A stretch of DNA of 64,000 nucleotides from JAUQQI01 sp040289115 (GTDB lineage: Bacteria > Chloroflexota > Dehalococcoidia > JAUQQI01). A model generated the notes under the pieces. The model ran no database searches, was not told the origin of the DNA, and saw only the letters and a program-made list of their open reading frames with translations. The position numbers were made by a program, and so were the translations under genes. Location: NCBI GenBank assembly GCA_040289115.1, contig PSKS01000003.1:54783-118782 (forward strand), read 5' to 3'. Shown here piece by piece: positions 50,190 through 58,553 of the stretch. How positions within the stretch are numbered: the stretch's first letter is position 1; each line of letters opens with the position of its first letter.

Positions 50190-51151
50190 CGCCCCGGTGG
50201 CAGCCTGCCCGCCATAAAGGCCTCGGCCTCAGCCAAGGTGGGCAAAGCTTCGTAGTCGCCCGTAACGGCGACCATCAGGGCGCCGCAGGCGTTGCCCAGC
50301 CGGGTGGCCTCCACAAGGCTTCGGCCCAGGAGAAGGCCGGCCACAAAGCCGGCGTCGAAGGCGTCCCCGGCGCCCACAGGGTCCACAACCCGGTCCACCG
50401 GAAAGGCAGGAACCCGGTCCCGGAAATCCGCCGTCATCACCAAGGCGCCTTCGCCCCCGAGCTTAACAGCCACAATCCCCACCCCCGCCGCCAGCAGGGC
50501 CTCGGCGGCCGCCTCCGGGGTGGTCTTTTCCAGGAGGAGACACAGCTCCTCATGGCCGCCCAGCACCACATCGGCCCGGCCCATGAGGGGCACCAGCACC
50601 CGGCGGGCCAACTCCAGGGGCCAAAGCTTCAGGCGCAGGTTTGGGTCGAACGAGACCTTGAGACCGTGGCGGCGGGCCAGGTTCAAGGCTACCTCCACCG
50701 CCGCCCGGCAGGACTCCGAAAGGGCAGGGGTGATTCCGGTGAGGTGGAGCCAGCGGGCCCCGGCAAAGTAATCCTCGTCCAGGTCGGCGGGGGAGAGACG
50801 GGAAGCGGCCGAGCCCCGCCGGTAGTAGTAAACCCGGGTGCCACCGGGCCGGCCCAGCTCCTTGAAGAAGACCCCGGTGGGGGCCTCGGGGTCGAACCTG
50901 ACCCGACTGACATCCACCCCCTCGCCCCGGAGCTGGGTGTAGATGAAGCGGCCGAACTCGTCGTCCCCCAATCGGCTTACCCACCCGGCAGAGAAGCCGA
51001 GGCGGACGACCCCGACGGCGAAGTTGGATTCGGCCCCGCCCAAGCGCATCTCGAAGCGCCGGGCGTAGCGGAGGGGCCCGGCCTCTAGCGGGGCGAAAAG
51101 CACCATCGTTTCCCCGAGGGTGATTACGTCGGGCACGGCCAAACCGACCAT
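50186..51151 (-). CDS. PfkB-family sugar kinase, KDG kinase-like
   Basis: 321-aa ribokinase-fold kinase. Substrate-binding GGAESNFAVGVVRLG at 38-52, FDPNLRLKLW near 168-177 as in 2-keto-3-deoxygluconate kinases, and catalytic base D263 in GAGDAFDAGF. KDG kinase is the best guess; other PfkB sugars are possible. It is transcribed with the glycerophosphodiesterase, with which no clear pathway link exists. Confidence 0.88.
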   Translation of the reverse strand: MVGLAVPDVITLGETMVLFAPLEAGPLRYARRFEMRLGGAESNFAVGVVRLGFSAGWVSRLGDDEFGRFIYTQLRGEGVDVSRVRFDPEAPTGVFFKELGRPGGTRVYYYRRGSAASRLSPADLDEDYFAGARWLHLTGITPALSESCRAAVEVALNLARRHGLKVSFDPNLRLKLWPLELARRVLVPLMGRADVVLGGHEELCLLLEKTTPEAAAEALLAAGVGIVAVKLGGEGALVMTADFRDRVPAFPVDRVVDPVGAGDAFDAGFVAGLLLGRSLVEATRLGNACGALMVAVTGDYEALPTLAEAEAFMAGRLPPGR

Positions 51152-51217
51152 ACCCCGCCGACCCGGAGGCTGTCAAGGCCCAGCGTAAGGACCGGTGGAT
51201 AACCCCCTTTCCTAGAC

Positions 51218-51236
51218 AGCACATATGTGCTAATAT
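51218..51236 (+). promoter_or_regulatory. Perfect 14-bp palindrome overlapping a -10 box
   Basis: AGCACATATGTGCT (51218-51231) runs directly into TAATAT (51231-51236), 33 nt before the start codon at 51270. A repressor bound here would block the promoter. No -35 of good quality is visible. Confidence 0.5.
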
Positions 51237-51269
51237 TTGGTGCGAGAAAGGCCGGATGGGGAGGCTCTC

Positions 51270-51449
51270 ATGGTCATGTTAACTTACGGTCCGGTTTGTC
51301 CCCTCTGCGGGGGGCCCCGAAGCTTCGTGGTGGCCCAATACCCGGTCAGCCCGGGCCGGTTTCTCCGGCGCCGCCAGTGCGCCGCCTGCCGCCGGCAATT
51401 CGAAGCCTACGAACCCGCCGGATCCGAGGCCCAGGCTCTGGCCTCTTAG
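51270..51449 (+). CDS. Mini zinc-ribbon protein resembling the N-terminal domain of NrdR
   Basis: 59 aa from ATG with GGAGG 5 nt upstream. C10-x2-C13 and C37-x2-C40 frame a ribbon with FLRRRQCAACRRQFEAYE, very close to the NrdR pattern (RRRxCxxCxxRFtTyE). The ATP-cone domain that follows in real NrdR is absent; the protein stops 19 residues after the ribbon. It may bind DNA alone. The palindrome just upstream could be its own target. Confidence 0.75.
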   Translation: MVMLTYGPVCPLCGGPRSFVVAQYPVSPGRFLRRRQCAACRRQFEAYEPAGSEAQALAS

Positions 51450-51484
51450 GGGCAGGGCTTTCATGGGCACGGCTTCCCTGCCCC
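51449..51484 (+). terminator. Long-stem hairpin after the mini zinc-ribbon gene
   Basis: GGGGCAGGG (51449-51457) pairs with CCCTGCCCC (51476-51484) across an 18-nt loop, starting inside the stop codon. No U-run follows. 51485-51629 shows no gene. Confidence 0.4.
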
Positions 51485-51629
51485 CAAGCTTTCCCGTAAC
51501 TGCCCTGTGGGCGGCCTCCGGCACCTACGTCTGGCTGGTGGCCTGCTCCCTGGGCCCGCGCTCCTTCACCTGGTTCGCGTCAGCAGTCAGCTCCGCAGTC
51601 TCCTTTGGGGCTCGAAGTGGGCCGTCGAT

Positions 51630-51659
51630 TTGACAGCCGGGGGAAAGGCTGGCTAAACT
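51630..51659 (+). promoter_or_regulatory. Promoter of the lipoprotein/DUF881 cluster
   Basis: TTGACA (51630-51635), 18-nt spacer, TAAACT (51654-51659). Only 7 nt separate it from ATG at 51667, so the message is predicted leaderless. Confidence 0.75.
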
Positions 51660-51666
51660 GGACTGG

Positions 51667-52134
51667 ATGCGCCGTCGGCTTTGGCAGGGCCTGCTCCTGC
51701 CGCTGCTGGCCCTGGCGGTGGCTGGCTGTGGCAGCGGGGCCCTTGAAACCCCGGCCCCTCCCCAGGTCACCCCGGCCCTGGTGGAGCAGGCAACCCCCAG
51801 ACCCGAGGTGAGCCTGGTGGTGACCGCCGTGCAGGTGGAGCCCACCCCTCCCCACCGGCTGGTGGTCGTCATCGACAACCGGGGTCGGCGGCGGGTGGAG
51901 GCGCAGGTGCAGGTGCGGCTGAACGGGGATAACCCGGCTGATACCCTGGCCGAGCTCAGCAAGAATGCCGGGCTGGTGGCCGCCGGGGAGAGCCGAGTGG
52001 TTCGCTTCGACATTCCGGCCCAGATTCCCGGCCGCCCGTGTTATACTCTTTCGGTCCAAGTCATTCCCGGCGGGGAGGCAAAGGAGATGGCGGACCATGG
52101 GACCTGGACCTACCGGGTTTGTCCCGGTAGCTGA
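51667..52134 (+). CDS. Lipoprotein of unknown function
   Basis: 155 aa. Signal peptide with lipobox LAVAGC, lipidated C21. A Pro/Thr-rich linker is followed by a beta-rich domain (about 45-150; LVVVIDNRGRRRVEAQVQV), which looks like an Ig-like or CARDB-type fold and ends with a conserved pair CYTLSVQV. No homologue can be named. First gene of an envelope cluster, 17 nt before the TIGR01906 gene. Confidence 0.85.
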   Translation: MRRRLWQGLLLPLLALAVAGCGSGALETPAPPQVTPALVEQATPRPEVSLVVTAVQVEPTPPHRLVVVIDNRGRRRVEAQVQVRLNGDNPADTLAELSKNAGLVAAGESRVVRFDIPAQIPGRPCYTLSVQVIPGGEAKEMADHGTWTYRVCPGS

Positions 52135-52151
52135 CCGGGGAGGCCGACCCC

Positions 52152-52859
52152 TTGAAAACAATCCTCCGCATCTGGCTCGCTCTGACCGTAGTATTACTTC
52201 CGGTTTTCCTCGTAACCCTAAACGTCCGCTTTCTCGTTAACAACCTCGACCTTTACCTCTGGGGCTTCGAGCAGAACCGGGTTGGGGTTACCACCGGCCT
52301 TAGCCCCGACGAGCTTAGGGCTGTGGCTGAGCAGTTCATCGAGTACTTCAACTCCGACCAGGAACTTTTAGACATCCGGGTCCGGCGGGGCGTAACCGAC
52401 CAGCCCCTTTTTACCGAGCGGGAAATTCTCCACATGCGGGATGTCAAGGAACTGGTGCTGGGGTTCGACCGGGTTCGGCTCCTTTCGGGCCTTTTGCTTT
52501 TGGGCTTTGTTGGCGCAAGCCTGCTGGGTGCGAGGCGGGAGGGGCTGGTCTTTATCGGCGACGGGCTGGCCCTGGGGGGCGCCCTGACCCTGGGGCTGTT
52601 TATCCTGGGGGGACTTGCCCTGCTGGTGGGGTTCGACCGGCTCTTTCTCCTCTTTCACCTGGTCAGCTTCCGGAACGACCTGTGGCAGCTGGACCCGGCT
52701 CAGCACAACCTCATCCGGCTCTTCCCGGAGCCCTTCTGGTTTTCGGCCGCCCTGATGCTGGCGGCCTTCACTACGGCCCAGGGGATGTTAGCCCTGTTCC
52801 TGGGTCTTTTGCTCGTCCGGGCTGGGACCCGTCCCCAGCCGGCCTCTAAGGGGAGATGA
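52152..52859 (+). CDS. TIGR01906/DUF1461 integral membrane protein
   Basis: 235 aa with a first helix (about 6-28), an outer domain, and four C-terminal helices (about 110-215). SPDELRAVAEQFIEYFNSD and FTEREILHMRDVKELV, then FHLVSFRNDLWQLDP, are the conserved segments of the TIGR01906 family. TTG start with GGAGG 8 nt upstream. Function unknown; its neighbours are envelope proteins. Overlaps the first DUF881 gene by 4 nt. Confidence 0.85.
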   Translation: MKTILRIWLALTVVLLPVFLVTLNVRFLVNNLDLYLWGFEQNRVGVTTGLSPDELRAVAEQFIEYFNSDQELLDIRVRRGVTDQPLFTEREILHMRDVKELVLGFDRVRLLSGLLLLGFVGASLLGARREGLVFIGDGLALGGALTLGLFILGGLALLVGFDRLFLLFHLVSFRNDLWQLDPAQHNLIRLFPEPFWFSAALMLAAFTTAQGMLALFLGLLLVRAGTRPQPASKGR

Positions 52860-53566
52860 GCCTCGGGTTTTTTGGCCGGCCCCCTGTTCTGCTGGCCCTC
52901 AGCCTCATCGGCCTAGCCCTGGCAACGGGTTACCGACTGTCCACCCAGTCCCTTGAAACCGCCCGGGACGCCGGGGATGTTTCGGCGGTGGCGGCCCAGC
53001 TGGAGGCCGAGCAACGGCGCCTTCAGAACCGCCTCGGGGAGCTTCAGGCCGAGCGGGACCGTCTCCGCAGCCGGGCCCAGGGGCCCCAGGAGGGGCTGAG
53101 TGGCCTCCTGGCCGAGCTGATTAGCCAGCAGGTGCTGGCCGGCACCGTGGGCCTTACTGGCCCCGGCGTTGTGGTGGTGCTGGACGACTCCCCCCGTCGG
53201 CCACTAAGGGGCGAGGACCCGACCCTATACCTGGTTCTGGATTCCCATTTGCGGGATGTGGTCAACCTCCTCTGGCAAGGGGGTGCCGAGGCGGTGGCCA
53301 TCAACGGCGAGCGGCTGGTGGTCAGTTCCTCCATCTATGCCGCCGGGGGCACCATTGTGGTCAATGCCGCCCGGCTTGCCCCGCCCTACGAAATTGTGGC
53401 CATCGGCCCCCCGGAGCTAGAGACTCTGCTCAAGGCCCCTGACCGGCTGACCCAGCTCAAAGCCCGAGTTCAGAACTACGGCTTGCAGTTCACCGTTCGG
53501 CGGGTTCCCGAGGTTACCGTCCCACCCTACAAAGGGGGATTCGCCACCGAGCACCTGCGGTGGTGA
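52856..53566 (+). CDS. DUF881 protein, first of a pair
   Basis: 236 aa. One N-terminal membrane helix, a coiled coil (about 40-80), then the DUF881 domain with VGLTGPGVVVVLDD and GAEAVAINGERLVVSSSIYAAG. The family includes YlxW/YlxX-type proteins near cell-division genes in Gram-positives. A structural role at the cell envelope is plausible but unproven. It overlaps its paralogue by 7 nt. Confidence 0.9.
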   Translation: MSLGFFGRPPVLLALSLIGLALATGYRLSTQSLETARDAGDVSAVAAQLEAEQRRLQNRLGELQAERDRLRSRAQGPQEGLSGLLAELISQQVLAGTVGLTGPGVVVVLDDSPRRPLRGEDPTLYLVLDSHLRDVVNLLWQGGAEAVAINGERLVVSSSIYAAGGTIVVNAARLAPPYEIVAIGPPELETLLKAPDRLTQLKARVQNYGLQFTVRRVPEVTVPPYKGGFATEHLRW

Positions 53567-54261
53567 AGGTTGCCCTCCGCCGGCCCCGCCCCAACTTCGG
53601 GCACGTGAGCCTCTTCCTGGTGGCCTTGCTGGTAGGCTTCCTCGTTGTCACCCAGCTTCGGGGGCAGCTGGCCGCCGAGTCGGCCTCGGGCCGGTCTCAA
53701 CTCAGCGACGCCCGCCTCCTGGCCGACCTCATTGAGGCCAACAACCGGCTACGCACCGAGATCACCAAGGCCGAGCAGGAGCTGGCGGCCTTGAAGGGCA
53801 ACAGCAGGGTGGACGTGGACACCCTGGTAACCGAGCTTAACCGCCTCAAGGCCATAAATGGCCTCCTGGAGGTAAGCGGGCCCGGGGTGGAGGTGGAGAT
53901 TTTGGGAAACCCGGAGCCCTTCGAAATGCTGGATCTGGTGAATGAGCTCCGGAATGCCGGGGCCGAAGCCATTGCCATCGGCAACCCCCAGACGATGGTC
54001 CGGCTGGTTTACCGCAGCGGTATTGGCGGGGGGCGGGGCTGGATCCTGGTAGATGGGATCCTGCTTTCCGGGCCGTACTATATCCGGGCCATCGGCAGTC
54101 CGGATACCATCTTAAAGACCCTGGAACGGCGGGGCGGCCTGCTGGCCCTCCTCCGCTACACCCATCCCGACTGGGTGGTGACCGTAACGCCGGCCGACCG
54201 CATTACCCTCCCAGTTTACCCCAACCAGCTGAGCTTTAAGTACGCCCGGCTTATGCAATAG
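53560..54261 (+). CDS. DUF881 protein, second of a pair
   Basis: 233 aa, same layout as the preceding gene: N-terminal membrane helix (about 15-33), coiled coil (45-85), DUF881 domain with LEVSGPGVEVEILG and GAEAIAIGNPQTMVRLVYRSG. GTG start overlaps the previous gene by 7 nt. The two are clearly paralogous and may form a heteromer. Confidence 0.9.
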   Translation: MVKVALRRPRPNFGHVSLFLVALLVGFLVVTQLRGQLAAESASGRSQLSDARLLADLIEANNRLRTEITKAEQELAALKGNSRVDVDTLVTELNRLKAINGLLEVSGPGVEVEILGNPEPFEMLDLVNELRNAGAEAIAIGNPQTMVRLVYRSGIGGGRGWILVDGILLSGPYYIRAIGSPDTILKTLERRGGLLALLRYTHPDWVVTVTPADRITLPVYPNQLSFKYARLMQ

Positions 54262-54273
54262 CGAGCGCCCCAG

Positions 54274-54504
54274 CTAGTTGAGGCTGCAGGTACTGCAGGC
54301 GTGGGTAGAGCAGCAGGCGCAGCCGCCCCCGATGGGGCTCACCGACCCGTCGGCGCCCCGGGAGAAGGAGGCAAACACCGACATCACCCGGGGGGCGGCC
54401 TGCTGACAGGTCGGGCAGGTGCCGTCCTCGGCGGCGCGGTTTATGGGGCGCAAAAGCTCGAATTTGGTCCGACAGTTGGGGCAGAAATATTCGTAAATGG
54501 GCAT
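54274..54504 (-). CDS. FmdB-type zinc-ribbon protein
   Basis: 76 aa with MPIYEYFCPNCRTKFELL at the N-terminus; the ribbon is C8-x2-C11 and C30-x2-C33. The C-terminus has extra cysteines (GGGCACCSTHACSTC). FmdB proteins are putative regulators of unknown target. Ribosome site GGAGGG 9 nt before the ATG. It is 12 nt from the end of the second DUF881 gene and 46 nt from the M20 gene. Confidence 0.9.
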   Translation of the reverse strand: MPIYEYFCPNCRTKFELLRPINRAAEDGTCPTCQQAAPRVMSVFASFSRGADGSVSPIGGGCACCSTHACSTCSLN

Positions 54505-54550
54505 CTTTGGGCACCCTCCGGTCCATTTTATCAGCCCCCGCCCCAACCGG

Positions 54551-55774
54551 TCAATAGGCCAGGCGGTGAAGGGCCGCCGCCAGCAAGACAAGCCCCGGCA
54601 CGACCTGCTCCGGCGGGGTATACTCCAGGGGACTGTGACTCCGGCCGTCCCGACTGGGAACAAAAATCATCGCCGCCGGAAACCTGCGGGCAAGCCAGGC
54701 GGCGTCGTGGCCGGCCCCGCTGGGCATCTCTAAAAACCTAAGGCCTAGCTCCCGGGCAAGGCCGACCAGGATGTCCCGCAGGTTTGGGTCAAGGGGTGTC
54801 GGCGGGGTGCTGGACACGACCCGAAAATCGACCCCGAGGCCGTACTTCCGGCCGACCTGCCGGCAGACCCGCCGGGCCCGTTCCACCAGCCCCCACAAGG
54901 CCTCGGGGTCGGTGTGGCGCAAATCCACGGTGAGGCTGACCCGTTCCGGGACCACGTTGGAACCCCCCGGCCACACCTGCAACCGCCCCACCGTCCCCAC
55001 CGCCGGCGGGCCCGCCCGCAGGGCCGCCCTCCGAATCCCCAGCACCACCTCGGCCGCCCCCACCAGGGCGTCCCGCCGCGCCCCCATCGGGGTGGTCCCG
55101 GCGTGGTCCGCCCGGCCGGTCACCTCAACGACCCCCATCGTCAGGCCAGTGACCACCGTGACGATTCCAACCTGATGGGCTGAAGCTTCCAGGATAGGTC
55201 CCTGCTCGATGTGAAGCTCGATAAAGGCCCCAATGTCGTCCCGCCGGGCCTCGGGAATTCGGGCCGGGTCGAAACCCAGGCGGCGCATCGCCTCGCCGAT
55301 GGAGACCCCCTCGGTATCCCGGATGGTCTCCGGCTCGTCGGGGCCGATGATGCCCAGGATGGCCCGGGCCCCCCAGAGGCGGCTCCGGAAGCGGGCCCCA
55401 TCCTCCTCGCAGGTGGCCAGTACCTCAATCGTACGACGCGGCCGGCCGAAGGCGGCCTTAAGGGCCTCGACGGCAGTCAGGCCGGCAATAATACCCAGGG
55501 CCCCGTCGTACTTGCCGCCGTTGCGGACGGTGTCAATGTGGGAACCGGTTACGATGACCGGGCCCGGCTCGGTGCCCTCCAGCCGCAGCCAGAGGTTGCC
55601 GACGGCATCCTCCCGGACGTCGAGGCCGGCGGCCCGGCCCCAGGCGGCCACTTCGGCCCGGGCCTCCGCCCAGGCGGGGGTGTAAACGCCCCGATAGATG
55701 CCTCCTTCCGGAAGACGCCCAAACTGGCCCAGCCGCTCGACCCGCTCAAAAATCAGGTCGGCCGAGAACTCCAT
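54551..55774 (-). CDS. M20/M28-type amidohydrolase (hydantoinase/carbamoylase family)
   Basis: 407 aa. Zinc ligands are in GSHIDTV, GGKYDGALG, CEEDGARF, ELHIEQGPIL and the C-terminal RDGRSHSPLEY; the lid domain (about 215-330) has HAGTTPMGARR. These are the features of N-carbamoyl-L-amino-acid hydrolases and allantoate amidohydrolases. Which of these it is cannot be told. A -10 TAAAAT (55787-55782, minus) lies 7 nt before the ATG at 55774, so the mRNA is probably leaderless. TTG at 55780 is an alternative. It is divergent from the peptide ABC operon, so both may serve nitrogen salvage. Confidence 0.9.
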   Translation of the reverse strand: MEFSADLIFERVERLGQFGRLPEGGIYRGVYTPAWAEARAEVAAWGRAAGLDVREDAVGNLWLRLEGTEPGPVIVTGSHIDTVRNGGKYDGALGIIAGLTAVEALKAAFGRPRRTIEVLATCEEDGARFRSRLWGARAILGIIGPDEPETIRDTEGVSIGEAMRRLGFDPARIPEARRDDIGAFIELHIEQGPILEASAHQVGIVTVVTGLTMGVVEVTGRADHAGTTPMGARRDALVGAAEVVLGIRRAALRAGPPAVGTVGRLQVWPGGSNVVPERVSLTVDLRHTDPEALWGLVERARRVCRQVGRKYGLGVDFRVVSSTPPTPLDPNLRDILVGLARELGLRFLEMPSGAGHDAAWLARRFPAAMIFVPSRDGRSHSPLEYTPPEQVVPGLVLLAAALHRLAY

Positions 55775-55916
55775 CAGCAATATTTTAATCCGTACCCCCT
55801 GGGGTTAGAACCGGGGCCTCCTCAAGCGACCGCCCGGTCATTCGGACGCATGGCCGTGCATTCCTTATAGAAGACTGTGCGAATAACCGGAAAGCCTTGG
55901 GGTTAGCACACCTCAC

Positions 55917-55946
55917 TTGACAGTAGGTTATGGGTCAACCTAAAAT
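55917..55946 (+). promoter_or_regulatory. Promoter of the peptide ABC operon
   Basis: TTGACA (55917-55922), 18-nt spacer, TAAAAT (55941-55946). The spacer holds GGTCAA, so TTGAC and GTCAA form a short dyad over the promoter. Confidence 0.8.
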
Positions 55947-55992
55947 GGGCTAGAACTTGCGAGGGGAAAGCATACTGAAGGGAGCAGGGCGC

Positions 55993-57618
55993 ATGGGACG
56001 GCAGCTTATCAGGGCAGGCCTGGTTTCGTTCCTGGTCCTGGCCGTAGTTCTTTCCGGGTGCCGCTTCCTACCGGGGGCCCGGCAGCCCTCCGGGGAGACA
56101 CGTGGGACTCAGGAACAGTTGCCTCCGGGAAAGGCCAACATCCTGACCATGCTCGGGGCCGACCCCCCAACCCTTGACCCGCACCTGACCACGGACGCCA
56201 CCTCGGCCTCCTACATCGTCGAAATATTCTCCGGGCTAGTCACCTTCAACAAGGACCTCCAGATCGTTCCCGACCTGGCGGAACGGTGGGACGTAAGTCC
56301 CGACGGCAAGACCTACACCTTCTACCTCCGGAAGAATGCCAAGTTCCACAATGGCAAACAGGTCACCGCCCGGGACTTTAAGTACTCCATTGAGCGGGCC
56401 GCCGACCCCCGCACCCAATCCACGGTAGCCGATACCTATCTGGGGGACATCGTTGGGGTAAAGGAGATGCTCAGCGGCCAGGCCCGGCAGGTTCGGGGCG
56501 TCCGGGTGGTGGACGATTACACCCTTCAGGTCGAGATCGACGCCCCGAAGGTCTACTTCCTGGCGAAGCTCACCTACCCGACGGCCTTCGTAGTGGACAA
56601 GGAGAACGTGGAGTCGGGCCGCAACTGGATGTTCCGGCCCAACGGCACCGGCCCCTTCAAGCTGCGGGAGTGGCGGGTTGGGGAGCGGATCGTCCTGGAA
56701 CGAAACGAAAACTACTACCTCGGGGCTCCTAAGCTGGAGCGGGCCATCTTCATCCTGTCGGGCGGCTCGGCCATGACCATGTACGAGAACAACGAGATTG
56801 ACATTACCGGCGTCGGCATTGACGACATCGAACGGGTCCTCGACCCCAACAGCCCCCTGCGCAACGAGTTGGTGGTGGTCAATAGCTTCAGTGTGGGCTA
56901 CATCGGCTTCAACGTGACCCGGCCGCCCTTCGACGACCCGAAGGTCCGGCAGGCCCTAAGCCAGGCCATCGACAAGGAAAAGCTGGCTGAGGTCGTCCTG
57001 CGGAAGTTCGTCGACCCTGCCTATGGCATCTTGCCCCCGGGCTTCCCCGGCTACAACCCGAACTTAAGAGGCCTTCGGTTTGACCCGGCGCGGGCCAAAC
57101 AGCTCCTGGCCGAGTCCAAGTACGGCACCAACCTGCCGCCCATCACCCTTACCATCCCCGGCACGGCGGGCAACCCGCCCAGAACCACCAGCGCCATCAT
57201 CGAGATGTGGCGTCAGAACCTGGGCATCGAGGTCCGTGTCCAGCAAGTGGAATGGGCCACTTTCCTCGATGACCTGAAACGCTACAAGTACCAGGCTTTC
57301 GAGCTGGGATGGATCGCCGATTACCCGGACCCCCAGAACTTCCTTGACATCCTCTTCCACAGCCAGAGCTTGGACAACACCACCCGCTACGCCAACCCGG
57401 AGGTGGACCGCCTCCTGGAGCAGGCCCGGACGGAGCCGGATCCCCAGCGGCGGATTCAGCTTTACCAGCGGGCGGAGGAGATCATCGTCCAGGATGCCCC
57501 CTGGATACCCCTCACCTTCGGCAAGGAGTACGTCCTGGTGAAGCGGTGGGTGAAGAACTACGTGGTTTCCCCCATCATCATACCGGTCCTTAAGGACGTC
57601 GTGGTCGAACCCCACTAG
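55993..57618 (+). CDS. Oligopeptide-type ABC transporter substrate-binding lipoprotein
   Basis: 541 aa. Lipobox VVLSGC with lipidated C23, then an SBP family 5 domain (DppA/OppA type): PPTLDPHLTTDATS, PDLAERWDVSPDGKTYTF, LRKNAKFHNGKQVTARDF, YSIERAADP and the late LFHSQSLDNTTRY. It presents peptides or similar solutes to the permeases encoded next. ATG at 55993 has GGGAGC about 7 nt upstream. Confidence 0.93.
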   Translation: MGRQLIRAGLVSFLVLAVVLSGCRFLPGARQPSGETRGTQEQLPPGKANILTMLGADPPTLDPHLTTDATSASYIVEIFSGLVTFNKDLQIVPDLAERWDVSPDGKTYTFYLRKNAKFHNGKQVTARDFKYSIERAADPRTQSTVADTYLGDIVGVKEMLSGQARQVRGVRVVDDYTLQVEIDAPKVYFLAKLTYPTAFVVDKENVESGRNWMFRPNGTGPFKLREWRVGERIVLERNENYYLGAPKLERAIFILSGGSAMTMYENNEIDITGVGIDDIERVLDPNSPLRNELVVVNSFSVGYIGFNVTRPPFDDPKVRQALSQAIDKEKLAEVVLRKFVDPAYGILPPGFPGYNPNLRGLRFDPARAKQLLAESKYGTNLPPITLTIPGTAGNPPRTTSAIIEMWRQNLGIEVRVQQVEWATFLDDLKRYKYQAFELGWIADYPDPQNFLDILFHSQSLDNTTRYANPEVDRLLEQARTEPDPQRRIQLYQRAEEIIVQDAPWIPLTFGKEYVLVKRWVKNYVVSPIIIPVLKDVVVEPH

Positions 57619-57623
57619 GGCCG

Positions 57624-58553
57624 ATGACCCGGTACATCATCCGCCGCCTCCTCTGGCTGCCGGTTGTCCTGCTGGCGGTCTCCTTTATTACGTTCACCTT
57701 GGGCTACTACGCCCCCGGTGACCCGGTGGAGGTGATGCTTGGCCAGCGGGTAAACCCGGCCGCGGCCGAGCGGCTACGGGAGGAGTTGGGCCTTAACCGC
57801 CCCTTCTTGGAGCGCTACATCGACTTCGTTTTACGGGCCCTTAGCGGCGACTTCGGCGAAAGCTACAAGTACCGGGGCCAGCCGGTAACCGACCTCATCG
57901 CCGACAAAGTTTGGGTTTCAGTTCAGCTGGGTCTGGCCGGCCTAACCCTCGCCTTCGCCATGGGCATTCCCCTGGGGATCCTGGCTGCCTTGAAGCAGGG
58001 CAGCTGGCTGGATGACCTGATCGTTGGCACCACCCTGGTTCTTAACTCTATACCCGTCTTTTTCACGCTGCCGATGCTGCTCCTCATCTTTGTCCGAACC
58101 CTCCACTGGCTTCCTTCCTCCGGCTGGGGCGGGCTTTTTGACTCCCGTATCATCATCCCGGCCGTGGTAATGGCCCTCCCCGGGCTGGCCGTTATAACCC
58201 GGCAGATGCGGGCGAGCACCCTGGATGTGCTTTACCAGGACTACGTGCGGGTTGCCCGGGCCAAGGGCCTGCCAGAGTCGACGGTGATGGTGAGGCATGT
58301 GGTCCGAAACGCCCTGCTGCCCCTTTGGACCATCTTAGGCCTCAGCCTTGGGGGCCTGGTGGAGGGGTTCTTCGTCATCGAAACCCTTTACGGCATCCCC
58401 GGCATCGGGGCCATGGCCGTCGACTCCATGTTCACCCGGGACTACCCGATGATTATGGCCATAACCCTACTGGTGGCCGCCTCCTTCGTCCTGGCCAATC
58501 TGTTGGTGGACATCGGTTACACCTTCCTTGACCCCCGCATCAGGTACGACTGA
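57624..58553 (+). CDS. Oligopeptide ABC transporter permease (OppB/DppB type)
   Basis: 309-aa six-helix permease. N-terminal MTRYIIRRLLWLPVVLLAVS, PGDPVEVMLGQ, and the EAA loop VRVARAKGLPESTVMVRHVV. The C-terminal FLDPRIRYD is conserved. It pairs with the next gene; one nt of stop/start overlap (TGATG) links them. Confidence 0.94.
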   Translation: MTRYIIRRLLWLPVVLLAVSFITFTLGYYAPGDPVEVMLGQRVNPAAAERLREELGLNRPFLERYIDFVLRALSGDFGESYKYRGQPVTDLIADKVWVSVQLGLAGLTLAFAMGIPLGILAALKQGSWLDDLIVGTTLVLNSIPVFFTLPMLLLIFVRTLHWLPSSGWGGLFDSRIIIPAVVMALPGLAVITRQMRASTLDVLYQDYVRVARAKGLPESTVMVRHVVRNALLPLWTILGLSLGGLVEGFFVIETLYGIPGIGAMAVDSMFTRDYPMIMAITLLVAASFVLANLLVDIGYTFLDPRIRYD

